Shown: positions 20,835 to 31,917, numbered from the stretch's first letter. The stretch is 41,588 nucleotides of DNA from Cyanophora paradoxa (GCA_004431415.1 QPMI01000348.1:1-41588); one strand, 5' to 3'. The notes: a model not told the origin generated them from the sequence alone. Made by a program: numbers and translations.

Positions 20835-22256
20835 CCCGAACCCGCCCCTGCTCGCCATGCCCGCGCTCGCCGCGGCGCTGCTCTCCGGGTGCAACCTGGC
20901 CCCCCCTATGCGCGGCCGGGCATCGCCACCGTCCCCGCCAGCTTCAAGGAAGCGCCGGGCTGGCGCCCCGCCACCCCTTCGGATGCCCTGGCCAAGGGCG
21001 AATGGTGGACGATGTTCGGCGATCCCGTGCTCGACGATCTCGAGCGGCGGGTGATCGTCTCCAACCAGAATCTCGCGGCGGCCAAGGCCACCTATGACGC
21101 GGCCCGGGCGCTGGTGCGCGAGCAGCGCGCCGCCGCGCTCCCCACGGTCAGCCTGCAAACCAATGCGAACGATAGCGGGGGCCTGGCGGCGAACAGCAGC
21201 ATCAAGCCCGCGGGCTCGATCCAGCTCGGCCTCCAGGCCAGCTGGGAGCCGGACCTCTGGGGCAAGATCGGCAATACCGTGTCGCAGGCGCGGGCACAGG
21301 CGCAGGCGAGCGCAGCCGATCTCGCCAATGCCACGCTCTCGGCCCAGGCCGAGCTGGCGCTCGACTATGTCCAGCTGCGCGGCATCGAGGCGCAGAAGGC
21401 CGCGCTCGACGCCACGGTGGTGGACTATGAGCGCGCGCTGACCATCACGACCAACCTCTACAATGCCGGCGTATCAGCGCGCGCGGACGTGCTGCAGGCG
21501 GAGACCGCCCTGCGCAACGCACGCGGCGATGCCGCCGACCTGGTGCGCCAGCGCGCGCTGCTCGAACATGCGATCGCGGTGCTGGTGGGGAAAATCCATC
21601 GAGCTTCTCGATCGCGCCGGCCGCGACCTGGAACCGCGCGGTGCCCGAAGTTCCCGCCATCCTGCCGCCGAACTGCTCGAACGCCGGCCCGACATCGCCT
21701 CGGCCGAGCGCGGCGTGGCGGCGGCCAATGCCAATATCGGCGTCCAGCGCGCCGCCTTCTTCCCGACGATCGGGCTCACCGGCCAGATCGGGCAGCAATC
21801 CTCGGCGCTGGGCGCGTTGTTCGGGTGGCGAGCAGTGCCTGGTCGCTGGGGCTCACCGGCGCGCTGACGCTGCTCGATTTCGGCGCGCGTACGGCCAAGG
21901 TGGATCAGGCGCGCGCGCAATATGCCCAGACGGTGGCGAGCTATCGCCAGGCCGTGCTCACTGCCTTTCAGCAGGTGGAGGACCAGCTCGCCGCCGTGCG
22001 CGTGCTCGATACCGTCGCGACCGAGCGTGCGGCCGCCGCCACCGCCGCCAATGCGGCCGAGCGTATCGCGCGCAACCAATATGGCGCGGGCACCGTCGCC
22101 TATTCGAGCGTGATCGTCGCGCAGAACACCGCGCTGGCGGCACGCAACACGGATATCCTCGCCGTCGTCAACCGGCAGGTCGCCGCCGTCTCGCTGGTCC
22201 AGGCGATCGGCGGCGGCTGGCATGCGCCCGACCCGGGCGTGCCGCTGCCGCGATGA
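20831..22256 (+). CDS. RND efflux outer-membrane factor lipoprotein, NodT/OprM-like (frameshifted)
   Basis: About 475 residues. The ATG at 20831 overlaps the pump stop (ATGA). The N-terminus [20 protein letters not shown] has a lipobox (LSGC), so it is an outer-membrane lipoprotein. Two OEP repeats follow: [56 protein letters not shown], then [40 protein letters not shown] and [20 protein letters not shown]. It supplies the outer-membrane exit duct of the pump. Single bases are missing in the C run at about 20900, in the A run at about 21593 and in the G run at about 21825. Confidence 0.93.
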
Positions 22257-22287
22257 CCGCACCCTCGCCGGCGAGGCAAGGGTGCGG
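22257..22287. terminator. Hairpin after the efflux operon
   Basis: CCGCACCCT (22257-22265) and AGGGTGCGG (22279-22287) form a perfect 9-bp stem with a 13-base loop, starting on the base after the outer-membrane factor stop and 9 bases from the end of the convergent META gene. There is no T tract; it is probably a bidirectional terminator. Confidence 0.65.
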
Positions 22288-22295
22288 GCCATGCC

Positions 22296-23025
22296 CTATC
22301 GGCGCTTGATTACCCGCTGCTCGACCACCTGATCGAGAGTCCAGCGGATCGAGGACGCATCCGCCGGCGGATTGGCGAGATTCTCCTCGATGATCCGGAT
22401 GCGATACTCGATCCCGGCTGCGGTTCGAAGCCGACGATGCCGCCATAATGGAGCTGCCAGGGATCGCTTTCCTTGGTGCGCACCTGGAGGCAGGTCATCG
22501 GCGCAACGCCCATGCACGGCTTGGTCTCGGCCGAGACGTAGAGGAACTTGCGCGGCGCGTTGGCGGCCGGCTTGTGCGCGGCGCGATAGGTCAGCGTGGC
22601 GCCCCTCGCGGTCCGCAGGACGAGGCGGTCGCCGTCGATCCGATAGGAGCGGACGGCCCGAGGATGGCGACATAGGCGCGCTCGGTCGCCATCCCGGGCT
22701 CGGGACATGCCATCAGGGTGCTTGCGAATCCGCCCTTGCCGTCGCCGAACCGGATCGTCCGGCCCTTCACCCGATAGGCACCGCCGGCGCGATTGCATCC
22801 CGTGTCCGCGGAGAAGCTGTGGCGGCCGGCGTCGAAGTCCAGCCGGAGCGGCCTCCCCTCCGGAAGCTTCCGCCCGCTCCATGCCACCAGATCCCAATGA
22901 TGGGCGGCCAGGGCGGCCGTGCCGGCTCGTTGCGGCGCGGGTGCGGCCACCGCGGCGGTTGCGCCCGCCGAAGCCAGGGCAAGGAGGCCAATCGCGGCCC
23001 GACCGGCCCGATGCGAGAAAATCAT
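22296..23025 (-). CDS. Secreted META-DUF4377 protein (frameshifted)
   Basis: About 243 residues. MIFSHRAGRAAIGLLALASA is a signal peptide. A META (HslJ-like) domain follows: HHWDLVAWSGRKLPEGRPLR, FSADTGCNRAGGAYRVKGR and ACPEPGMATERAYVAIL, the Cys pair being typical. The C-terminal part is a DUF4377 domain: KFLYVSAETKPCMGVAPMTC, LQVRTKESDPWQLHYGGIVG, GIEYRIRIIEENLANPPADA and DQVVEQRVIKRR. Both domains are exported and implicated in envelope stress or motility in other bacteria, but their chemistry is unknown. It is a single gene, divergent from the ligase operon and convergent with the efflux operon. Frame breaks lie near 22655 and 22425. Confidence 0.85.
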
Positions 23026-23228
23026 TTCAAACTCCCGTTGATACTGGCGGCGCCTGTGGACGCCGCGGAATGAACGAGACGTGTCCCCGCCGTTGCCTGC
23101 CAGAAAGGCAGGTTGCGCCGGCCGGGAAGTGACGGCGCGATCCTATGCCAGGTCAGCGCGATTGACGAGAGCCGCCGGCTTCCCAATGATCCGGGCAGTT
23201 CCGGCACATCGATGACGATGGCCACAGG

Positions 23229-24825
23229 ATGGACGCGGAGAGAATGACGACAGGCGTGACGACGGACGAGACACCGGTCTTTCCCGACAGCTTCAACATG
23301 GCCGACTATTTCGTGTTCGCGAACATAGCCGCCGGGCGCGGGTCGAAGACCGCCCTGCTGTTCGAGGGCCAGGCGATCACTTATGACGAAGTGGCCGCCA
23401 GGGTGACGCAGGTCGCCGAGCGGCTCCTCGCATCGGGCCTGCTGCCCGAGCAGCGCGTGCTGTTGTGCATGCGCGACTGCCCCGAATTCGTCTATGCCTG
23501 GTTCGGCGCGCTCAAGGCGGGCGCGGTCGTCACCCAGATCAACCCCATGCTGCCGGCCGCCGACTATTCCTATTATCTCGGCTATGTGAAGCCGCAATTC
23601 GCCTTCATCGACGAGACGAGCCTGGAGGCATTCCAGGCGGCGCGCGCGCAGGCCCGCCACTGCCGGGATCCGAACGCGGTGATCCTGGTCGGCGAGGCGC
23701 CCGGCCTTCCGGCTTCGACGCCTGGATCGCCGCCTCCACCCCGCCGCGCCGCCGCCCTGGCCGACGCGCAAGGACGATCCGGCGGTATGGCTCTTCACCA
23801 GCGGCACCACCGGGCAGAGCAAGGGTGCCGTCCATTGCCATTTCCACTTCGCCTACAACACCGAAGTCTATGCCAGGCGCTTCATCGGCATGACGGAGAA
23901 CGACATCACCCTGTCGGGCCCGCGGCTCTATTTCGGCTATGCCACCGGCACCAACCTGATGTTCCCCTTCGCGGTGGGCGCCACCGCGATCCTGTTCCGC
24001 GAGCAGCCGACGCCGGACAATCTCTTCGCGCTGATCGAGCGCCATCGCCCGACGGTGCTCACCAACGTGCCCACGCTCATCAACAAGATGCTGGAGGCGG
24101 AGGCGCGCGCGCCGGACCTGTCGAGCATCCGGATGATGTGGAGCGCCGGCGAGGCATTGCCGCGCGAGCTCCACGAGCGCTGGAATGCCCGTTTCGGCGT
24201 ACCGATCATCGACGGGATCGGCAGCGCCGAGAGCTTCCACATCTATATCAGCAACCGCCCCGGCGACATCCGCCCCGGCAGCCTCGGCAAGCTGGTGCCC
24301 GGCTATGCGGCCGATCTGCTCGACGATGCCGGCATGCCGATCGCCGGCGGCGAGATCGGAGTGCTGCGCATCCGCGGGGATTCCGCAGCGCTCTACTATC
24401 ATGGCGACTATGCCAAGTCGAAGCGCCACCTGGGCGGCGGCGCGATCGTCAGCGGCGATCTCTTCCGGCGCGATCCCGAGGGCTATTGGTATTATGAGGG
24501 CCGCGGCGACGACATGATCAAGAGCGGCGGCATCTATGTCAGCCCGCTCGAAGTGGAGGGATGCCTGAGCGAGCACCCCGCCGTGCTCGAATGCTGTGTG
24601 TTCGGCCGTGCCGATGCCAATGGCCTGGAGAAACCGGTGGTAGTCATCGTGCCGCGGGAAGATGCGCCGGCGAGCGAGGCGCTGCAGGCGGATCTGCTGG
24701 GCTTTGCGCGGGCGCGCCTTGCCCATTACAAGGTGCCGCACCGCGTCTTCTTCTCGCCCGATCCCCTTCCCCGGAACGACCGCGACAAGATGGACCGCAA
24801 GAAGCTGCGGGAGATCTGGCGATGA
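23229..24825 (+). CDS. Benzoate-CoA ligase family AMP-forming synthetase (one or two frameshifts)
   Basis: About 532 residues. It activates a carboxylic acid, probably aromatic, to its CoA thioester through an adenylate. The N-terminus has FNMADYFVFANIAAGRGSKT as in benzoate-CoA ligases. The phosphate loop is WLFTSGTTGQSKGAVH (about 23790), then YFGYATGTNLMFPFAVGATA, DGIGSAESFHIYISN (substrate and AMP binding), GDLFRRDPEGYWYYEGRGDD, IKSGGIYVSPLEVEGCLSEH and the catalytic Lys in DRDKMDRKKLREIW. It starts at ATG 23229, or at 23244 where GGAGAG is better placed. A frame break at about 23710 lies in a low-conservation linker. The next gene overlaps the stop by 4 bases. The substrate cannot be fixed from sequence. 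Confidence 0.85.
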
Positions 24826-25577
24826 TGCTCGGCGACCAACCCTGGACGCGCGTGCGGGCGGCACTGGCGAGCGGCGTGCCGGTGGTGGCGATCCTGCCGC
24901 TCGGCGCCGTGGAGGCACATGGGCCGCATCTGCCGCTGTGCACCGACGTGATCATCTCCGAAGGCATGGCGCGGCGCGCGGCCGCGCTGCTCGAAGGCCA
25001 GGGCATGCACGGTTTCGTGCTGCCCGCCCTCGCTTATGCCCCCGCCCATTATGCCGCCGAATTCCCCGGCACCATCTCGATCGGCGAAGCCACGGCGCGG
25101 GCGGCGATCCTGGATATTGCCGCCAGCCTCAAGGCACAGGGTTTCGCTTGCCTGGCGCTGGCGAACAGCCATTTCGATCCGGCCAATGTCGCGATGCTGC
25201 GGGGATTGGCCGCGGAAGTCGTGGCGCTGGGACTTCCTCTGGCCTATCCCGATTTCACCCGGCGCGCGCTGGCGGCGGAACTGACCGAGGAGTTCGTGTC
25301 GGGCGCCTGCCATGCCGGCCAGTTCGAGACCAGCCTGGTCCTCGCCGATCGGCCCGATCTGGTGGACGAGCCCGCGCGCGCCGCGCTCGCCGACAATCCG
25401 GCCAGCCTCGTCACTGCATTCGCCGCCGGCGCCAGCACCTTCAGCGAGGCCGGCGGGCCCCAGGCCTATTTCGGCTATCCGTCCCGCGCCACGGCAGGCG
25501 AAGGCGCCGAGACGTCCGCGATCATGGCCGAGGCGATCGTCCGCGCGGTGCGGACGGCAATGTCGGGACCGGAATAG
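24822..25577 (+). CDS. Creatininase-family amidohydrolase
   Basis: 251 residues, one of the few genes here in a single intact frame. The start overlaps the ligase stop (ATGATGA), so the two are translationally coupled. The family fold is shown by ILPLGAVEAHGPHLPLCTD, containing the Glu, His and Asp metal ligands; ALANSHFDPANVAML, where creatininase has N-G-H-Y-E-N, so the second His is kept and the acidic ligand would be Asp; and GACHAGQFETSLVL, where HAGE-x-ETS is usual and Gln replaces Glu. Members cleave cyclic or peptide amides, including creatinine and the mycofactocin precursor (MftE). Coupling to an acyl-CoA ligase suggests that it releases or trims a carboxylic acid the ligase then activates (inference). 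Confidence 0.88.
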   Translation: MMLGDQPWTRVRAALASGVPVVAILPLGAVEAHGPHLPLCTDVIISEGMARRAAALLEGQGMHGFVLPALAYAPAHYAAEFPGTISIGEATARAAILDIAASLKAQGFACLALANSHFDPANVAMLRGLAAEVVALGLPLAYPDFTRRALAAELTEEFVSGACHAGQFETSLVLADRPDLVDEPARAALADNPASLVTAFAAGASTFSEAGGPQAYFGYPSRATAGEGAETSAIMAEAIVRAVRTAMSGPE

Positions 25578-25721
25578 CGCCGCACCGCAGCCCCTGCCCG
25601 AACGAGCCGGTCGCGCGAAGCGGCATGTTCGTCGCAGCCAAATTGCCGCGCCCCCGGTCCCGCCCGCATTTCGTCGCCGTCCGGGCCTTTAGCAAAGGCT
25701 GCTGCAACCCTTCGGGCGGCT

Positions 25722-25748
25722 AAGACCCCGCCATCCCGGAGGAGTCTT
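25722..25748. terminator. Bidirectional terminator hairpin
   Basis: AAGACCCC (25722-25729) and GGAGTCTT (25741-25748) pair over 8 bp with one mismatch. The element lies between the ends of the convergent creatininase and pccA genes; TTT follows on the plus strand. The rest of the 238-base gap holds another small hairpin (CCTTTAGCAAAGG, around 25686-25698) and nothing else recognised. Confidence 0.55.
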
Positions 25749-25815
25749 TGTGCCCAACCCGGACAAGGGCGGCGCTGCGTTTGGTTCCGCGGCGTCGCCC
25801 GACCCGGTTGGCTCG

Positions 25816-26625
25816 TCATTCGAACTCGAGGATCGCCGCGTCCACGGCCAGGCTGTCGCCGGGCCCGAAATTCGCCGCCTTCACCACCCCCGCCCGCTCG
25901 GCGCGCAGGATGTTCTCCATCTTCATCGCTTCCACCACGGCAAGCGGCTGGCCGGCCTCCACCTTGTCGCCGGGCGCGACATGGAGCCGCGTGAGCAGAC
26001 CCGGCATCGGCGCGAGCAGGAACCGGCTCATGTCGGGCGGGACCTTCTCGATCATATGGTGCCGATATTGCGCGACATGCGGCGGATGGACTTCGACCAG
26101 GTGCGATGCGCCATGCGCCGTCAGCCGCCATGCCGCGCCCTTGCGATCCACCGCGACGCTGAGCACCGCGCCATCGATCTCGGCATCGAGCTGGATGTCG
26201 CCGAGCCGCCAGTCGCTGTCGAACGCCACTTCCACGCCGTCGAGGAAAAGCCGGCCGGCATCGGCCGAGATCGCGAACCGTTCGCCGCCGAGCGTCACCA
26301 CCCGTTCGCCCGGGATCGGCTGGTGCGCCGCGAGCTGGCCGGAGATGCAGGCCGCCCGCTCGGCGCGTTGCAAGTCGATCGCCGCGGCGATCACCGCCAG
26401 CCTGCGCTTCAGCGCATCCGACGCGGGCGCACCATGGAAGCCCTCGGGATATTCCTCCGCGATGAACCCGGTGGTGATCGCGCCCGAGCGGAAGCGCGGA
26501 TGCTGCATCAGCGCCGAGAGGAAATCGATATTGTGGCCGATCCCGTCGATCCGGAACCGTCGAGCGCCGCCACTGCAGGTCGCCGCCTCGTCGCGCGTCT
26601 CGCCCCAGGTGATCAGCTTGGCGAT

Positions 26626-26662
<37 letters not shown>

Positions 26663-27308
26663 GTCACGCCGTCATCGACCCGGACATAGCCATGGTCGCC
26701 ATGGTGCCGGCGCCATAAGGCGTCTCCTCGCTCGCCGGCGGACGATAGCGCACCAGCCGGCCCGTGAGGGCAGGAAGCCGCGATAGGGATCCTCGGCATA
26801 GACGCGGTTCTCGATCGCCAGCCGGTGAGCTTCACATCGTCTTGGCGAAGCCAGCTTCTCGCCGGCCGCGACGCGGATCATCTGTTCGACCAGGTCGATG
26901 CCGGTCACCGCCTCGGTCACGGGATGCTCACCTGGAGCCGCGTGTTCATTCGAGGAAGTAGAATCCCGCGCCGTCTTGTCGCGCCCGAGACGATCAGCTC
27001 GACCGTGCCGGCGCTGAAATAGCCACGGCCGCGCCAGCGCGACGGCCTGCTCCCCCATCGCCCTGCGCATCTCGGCGAGACGAAGGGCGACGGCGCCTCC
27101 TCGACACTTTCTGGTGGCGGCGCTGGATCGAGCATTCGCGCTCGCCAGATAGACGATGTTGCCATGCTGGTCGCCCAGCACCTGGATCTCGATATGGCGC
27201 GGGCTTTCGATGAATTTCTCGATGAACACCCGATCGTCGCCGAAGCTCGCCAGCCTTCGCGCTTCGTCGCCTCGAAGCCTTCGCGCACATCGTCTCGCTC
27301 CAGGCAGC

Positions 27309-27343
<35 letters not shown>

Positions 27344-27766
27344 CATCATCACCGGATAGCCGATCTCGTTCGAGATGCGCACGGCATGCTCGGTATCCTC
27401 GATCACCCGACAAAGCCCGGCACGACGTTCACGCCGCCGCCTTGGCGAGCTTCTTGACTCGATCTTGTCTCCCATTGCCGCAATGGCTTTGGCGGGGGCC
27501 GACAAAGGCGATCCGGCCTCGGCACAGGCCCTGGCGAAGCTCTCGCGCTCGGAGAGGAACCCATAGCCGGGATGGATGCAGTCCGCCCCGGTCTGCTGCG
27601 CGGCGAGCAGGATCAACTCGGCCTTGAGATAGCTCTCCGCCGCCGGCGCCGGCCCGAGCCGCACCGCCTCGTCCGCCATCAGCACGTGCGGCGCGCGCGC
27701 ATCAGCATCCGAATAGACCGCCACCGTGGCGATCCCCATCTTCTTGGCGGTGCGCATCACGCGGCA

Positions 27767-27797
<31 letters not shown>

Positions 27798-27808
27798 TTC
27801 TTGAACAT
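25816..27808 (-). CDS. pccA: Propionyl/acetyl-CoA carboxylase biotin-carrying alpha subunit (frameshifted)
   Basis: About 665 residues. It carries biotin carboxylase and biotin carrier domains; with PccB it converts propionyl-CoA to methylmalonyl-CoA. Start ATG 27808 follows AGAGG and reads MFKKILVANRGEIACRVMRT, then YSDADARAPHVLMADEAVRL and CIHPGYGFLSE; an ATP-grasp segment has MMKASAGGGGKGMR. The C-terminal carrier domain has APMPGLLTRLHVAPGDKVEA and VVEAMKMENILRAE, the biotinyl Lys being in AMKME. It is the last gene of the propionate operon. The span 26680-27500 is heavily broken by missing bases; the last 850 bases are clean. Methylcrotonyl-CoA carboxylase is a possible alternative, but the context points to propionyl-CoA. 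Confidence 0.93.
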
Positions 27809-27816
27809 CAGGCCTC

Positions 27817-28069
27817 TTAATCCGAAAAGATCACCACCAGAACGATGCCGGAGCCGAGGATCGGCGTGAACCATTCGAGCGGCTCGCCAAAGCGAAATCC
27901 GGCAACCCACGCGCCGGTCCAGACCGGTCAAAGCAAGAATGCGCGCAAGGCCCGTCTCGCCCAGACCCTCGCGCTCGAAATGCCAGCCGGCGCTCCGCAT
28001 CATGCGTACGCCAGCCAGAATCCGAGCGCCGACGCCGCGATTATGAACAACCGGCAGCAGCCGAGCCAT
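27817..28069 (-). CDS. Small hypothetical membrane protein (frameshifted)
   Basis: About 84 residues between bioB (4-base gap) and pccA (8-base gap), clearly within the operon. Reading across two breaks gives an N-terminal helix, VFIIAASALGFWLAYA-like, then MMRSAGWHFEREGLGETGLA and a C-terminal GEPLEWFTPILGSGIVLVVI ending FSD. It has two probable membrane segments and no recognised domain. Position suggests a link to the propionate/biotin operon, but no function can be given. Confidence 0.6.
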
Positions 28070-28073
28070 GGGT

Positions 28074-29069
28074 TCACTCCGCCGCCTCCAGCTCCACCTT
28101 CACCTCTGCCTGCATCGGCTTCACGCCCAGCCGCGCGAACAGCGCAGCGTCCTGTCGTCGCCGGCATTGCCCGCGGTGAGCAGCTTGTCGCCGGTGAAGA
28201 TCGAATTGGCGCCAGCCAGGAAGCACAGCGCCTGCGTCGCATCGCTCATGCTCTCGCGGCCCGCGCTCAACCGCACCATGCTCTCCGGCATGGTGATCCG
28301 CGCCACCGCGACGGTTCGCACGAACTCGATATCGTCGATCTGCGCCAGCGGCGTGTCCGCCAGCATGTTGCCGAGCACCGTGCCCTTGATCGGCACCAGC
28401 GCATTGACCGGCACGCTTCCGGGTGCACCGGCAGCGTGGCCAGCGCATGGATGAAGCCGACGCGGTCCGGCCGGGTCTCGCCCATGCCGACGATGCCGCC
28501 GCAGCACACGTTGATCCCAGCCTCGCGGACATGCTCGAGCGTATCGAGCCGATCTCGAAGCTGCGCGTGGTGATCACTCGGCATAGCGCTCGGGCGACGT
28601 ATCGATATTGTGGTTGTAGTAATCGAGCCCGGCATCGGCGAGCATCCGCGCCTGCTTTTCGCTGAGCATCCCCAGCGTCATGCAGGTCTCCATGCCCATG
28701 GCGCGGACGCCCTGCACCATCTCCACGATGGCGGGCATGTCGCGATCCTTGGGTTGCGCCAGGCGCCCCCATGCAGAAGCGCGACGAACCATGATCCTTG
28801 GCCTGCGCCGCCGCCTGGAGCACCTGGCGCACGTCCATCAGCTTGGTCGCCTTCAGCCCGGTCTCGGCCGAGACCGACTGGCTGCAATAGCCGCAATCCT
28901 CCGGGCAGCCTCCGGTCTTGATGCTGAGCAGCGTCGAGAGCTGGACTTCGTTGGCGGCGTGATTGGCGCGATGCACCTCGGCGGCGCGGAATACCAGTTC
29001 GGTGAACGGCAGATCGAACAGCGCGGCGATCTCTTCACGGGTCCAGTCGGTACGCACTTCAGCTTTCAA
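28074..29069 (-). CDS. bioB: Biotin synthase (frameshifted)
   Basis: A radical-SAM enzyme that inserts sulfur into dethiobiotin, the last step of biotin synthesis. The start is TTG at 29069, preceded by GGAGAAG, giving [20 protein letters not shown]. The radical-SAM cluster motif CPEDCGYC is at about 28900, with [20 protein letters not shown]. Then come [78 protein letters not shown] and [19 protein letters not shown]. It overlaps the LprI-like gene by 11 bases and sits in the same run as the biotin-dependent carboxylase. Four or more bases are missing. It supplies the cofactor needed by PccA, a sensible genetic arrangement. Confidence 0.96.
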   Translation of the reverse strand: MKAEVRTDWTREEIAALFDLPFTELVFRAAEVHRANHAANEVQLSTLLSIKTGGCPEDCGYCSQSVSAETGLKATKLMDVRQVLQAAAQAKDHGSSRFCMGAPGATQGSRHARHRGDGAGRPRHGHGDLHDAGDAQRKAGADARRCRARLLQPQYRYVARALCRVITTRSFEIGSIRSSMSARLGSTCAAAASSAWARPGRTASASSMRWPRCRCTRKRAGQCAGADQGHGARQHAGGHAAGADRRYRVRANRRGGADHHAGEHGAVERGPREHERCDAGAVLPGWRQFDLHRRQAAHRGQCRRRQDAALFARLGVKPMQAEVKVELEAAE

Positions 29070-29729
29070 GCGGCTTCTCCAGTTGTTCCATGTGCGCCGC
29101 GGCAAGTTGCAGCCAGCATCCGGCGTTGAACCGCCATAGCCCGATCCGCCCATAGAGTACTGCGTTTCATACAAGCAGCGCGCATCCACATAGGCCAGCC
29201 ACGTCGTATGGAACGCGTCGAGCGCCTCCACATGATGGCCAGCGATTGCGCAAGGCCCTTCATTCTTGTCGCAGGCGCGCTGCTCTTCGCGGTCCTCCGC
29301 AGTCAGTTTAGCGCGGATCGTAGCGATTTCGGCATCCAGATCATGCTGGACCGCAATGGTCAGCGCACCCGAGCAGAAATTGAATACGACCTGCGAATAT
29401 TGCCCGCATTGCACTAGCGCTCGACCGACCGCGCGCTGGCCATACCCTTCGCGCGCCACAACGCAAGCGCTTCGGAAAAACGGCAATCCTCGTTCACCAC
29501 ATAAGCCGTGTCCGGCAGCGCCCGAGATAGTCCCCCGCCGCCGCCTTGGCCGCAATGATCCGGGCTGGGGTTTCGCCCGCCGCCACGCGTCGATCGATCT
29601 CCCGGCGATCCGCCCTGTCCTTAGCCCGTGACGCCTCGACCATCGGGTCTTGACTCATCGCGTCCTGCGCCGCGGCCGGCGCACCAGGCAGAACAACGCC
29701 AGCAGGACCAGGGCAGCGCTGCGGATCAC
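29059..29729 (-). CDS. LprI/DUF1311-like secreted protein (frameshifted)
   Basis: About 220 residues. GTG at 29729 overlaps the mutase stop (GTGA) and gives a signal peptide [14 protein letters not shown] followed by an AQDA-like cleavage region. The mature part has [76 protein letters not shown] and [20 protein letters not shown], ending EQLEKPLES. Spaced Cys residues and a helical pattern resemble the lysozyme-inhibitor LprI family, but the match is partial. It is locked by overlaps between a cytoplasmic mutase and bioB, an odd place for an exported protein. Confidence 0.6.
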
Positions 29730-31757
29730 TCTGCGGCTTCCTCCACGGGCGGCATGTTGTGGCCGAGAAGCCTCAGCACCTCTCGGCGGCTTTGACAAGG
29801 TTGGTGCCCGGCCCGAAGATCGCCTGCACCCCGCCTCGCGAGGAACTCGTAATCCTGCGCCGGAATCACCCCGCCGGCGACACCTTGATGTCCGGCCTGC
29901 CCGCATCCGAGTTGCGATCAGTCGGGATCAGCGTCTTGTGCCGGCGGCGAGCTGGAGGCGCCGACCACGTCGACACGCTCGCGATTGCCAGCGCGGCGCT
30001 TCCCCGGGGTCTGGAACACGGGCCGGACCACTCGAAGCCCAGGTCGCCGAACGCCGACGAGACGAGATTGGCGCCGCGATCATGCCCGTCCTGCCCCATC
30101 TTGGCGACGAGCATGCGGGCTTGCGGCCCAGGCGCCCGTCGGCGCACGCCGTCTTGAGCCGGTCCAGCCGCGTCGTCGTAGGCGCCGCCATAGACGCCCT
30201 TCACCGGCGTCGGCTGCGTGCCGTAGCGGCGAAGCCGTCTTCCATCGCCGGGATTTCGCCCAGCGTGGCGCGCGCGCGCGCGCATCGACGGCGAGTCGAG
30301 CAGGTTCCGCTGCCGCGGCGCCGCTGCGCGCGATCAGCGCGCTGGCAGGCCGCCTCGTCGCGCTTCGCCTTCACCCGTTGATGCGGGCGATCTGCGCCTC
30401 GCGCACGCGTGGTTGTCGACTCAGGATTCGAGCGGTCCTCGTTCGCCTTGCGATATTTGTTGACGCCGACGATCACGTCCTCGCCGCGGTCGACCGCGCC
30501 GCGGCGCCGCCGCTCCTCGATCATCGCCTTGGGCCAGCCCGCGCCACGCCTTGGCCATGCCGCCCTCGGCTTCGACGCGCTCGATGATCTCCAGGCGCGT
30601 CGACCAGTCCTGGGTCAGCGCCTCGATATAATAGCTGCCGCCCAGCGGATCGACGACTTGTCATGCCGGTCTCTTCCTGGATGACGATCTGCGTGTTGCG
30701 CGCGATCCGGGCGGAGAAGTCGGTCGGCAGCGCGATCGCTTCGTCGAGCGCGTTGGTGTGGAGCGACTGCGTGCCGCCCAGCATCGCCGCCATCGCCTCG
30801 ATCGTGGTGCGCATGACGTTGTTGTAGGGTCCTGCTCGGTCAGCGACACGCCCGAGTCTGGCAGTGCGTGCGCAGCATCTTGCTGCGCTCGTCCTGCGCG
30901 CCCAGTTCGTCATGACCCGTGCCACAGCACGCGGGCGCGCGCAGCTTGGCGATCTCCATGAAGAAGTTCATGCCGATGCGAAGAAGAAGCTCAGCCGCCC
31001 GGCGAACTTGTCGATGTCGAGGCCGCTCGCGACGCCGTATTCACATATTCCAGCCGTCGGCGATGGTGAAGGCAGCTCCTGCACCTGCGTCGCCCCGCTT
31101 CCTGCATATGATAGCCGGAGATCGAGATGCTGTTGAACTTGGCATCTCGCGACGTATAGCGAAAATGTCGATGATCCGCATGCTGGGTTCGGGCGGGTAG
31201 ATATAGGTGTTGCGGACCATGAACTCCTTGAGGATGTCGTTCTGGATGGTCCCGTCGAGCAGCTCGTCGACGCCCTGTTCCTCGCCGCGACGATGAAGAA
31301 GGCGAGGATCGGGATCACCGCGCCGTTCATCGTCATCGACGCTCATCTTGTCGAGCGGATGCCGTCGAACAGGATCTTCATGTCCTCGACGTGTCGATCG
31401 CGACGCCCGCCTTGCCGACATCGCCGCGACGCGCGGATGGTCGCTGTCATAGCCGCGATGGTGGCGAGGTCGAAGGCGACGCTAGCCCTTCTGCCCGGCC
31501 CAGGTTGCGGCGATAGAAGGCGTTGGATTCCTCGGCGGTGAGAAGCCGCATATTGCGGATCGTCCAGGGCGCCCGCATACATCGACGCACGTACGCCGCG
31601 CGTGAACGGCGCAAAGCCGGCAGGCCCGGATCGACGGTCACGTCCTCGCCGTGTAGAGCGGCTTGACCACGATCCCTCGGGGTATCCCAGTTCAGATCCT
31701 TGCCCTTACCTCCTTGGCGGCAGCGGCGGCCACTGCCAATGTCGGCTTCTCGGTCAT
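29726..31757 (-). CDS. Methylmalonyl-CoA mutase (heavily frameshifted)
   Basis: It isomerises (R)-methylmalonyl-CoA to succinyl-CoA using adenosylcobalamin. The ATG at 31757 gives [17 protein letters not shown]. Recognisable blocks include [14 protein letters not shown]-like, [98 protein letters not shown] and, at the C-terminus, the B12-binding domain with [20 protein letters not shown] (DGHDRG, the DxHxxG cobalamin motif), ending [14 protein letters not shown]. The 2,032 bases are about 110 short of the usual ~715-residue enzyme, consistent with many single-base losses. Confidence 0.95.
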
Positions 31758-31917
31758 TCTAGTCCATCCTTCTCGCCTTCGGAGAGATACGCAGCTTGCA
31801 GCTTGCCTGCCTAGCGAAGTTGGAGGGGACGCGACATCGCACAAATCAGCCCTCTCCGCTGCGACTAAGGCTGCTGCAGCCCCAAGTCTCGCTGCCTCTC
31901 CCTGAAGGGGCGAGCGA
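31758..31917. repeat. Spacer with palindromic repeat inside the propionate operon
   Basis: This 160-base gap between epimerase and mutase contains GGCTGCAGCAGCC (about 31868-31882), a perfect 13-base palindrome, and a purine/pyrimidine-rich CCTCTCCCTGAAGGGG stretch typical of intergenic repeats. The epimerase frame happens to stay open across it. The mutase ribosome site (AAGGA) lies at its end. No gene seen. Confidence 0.4.
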
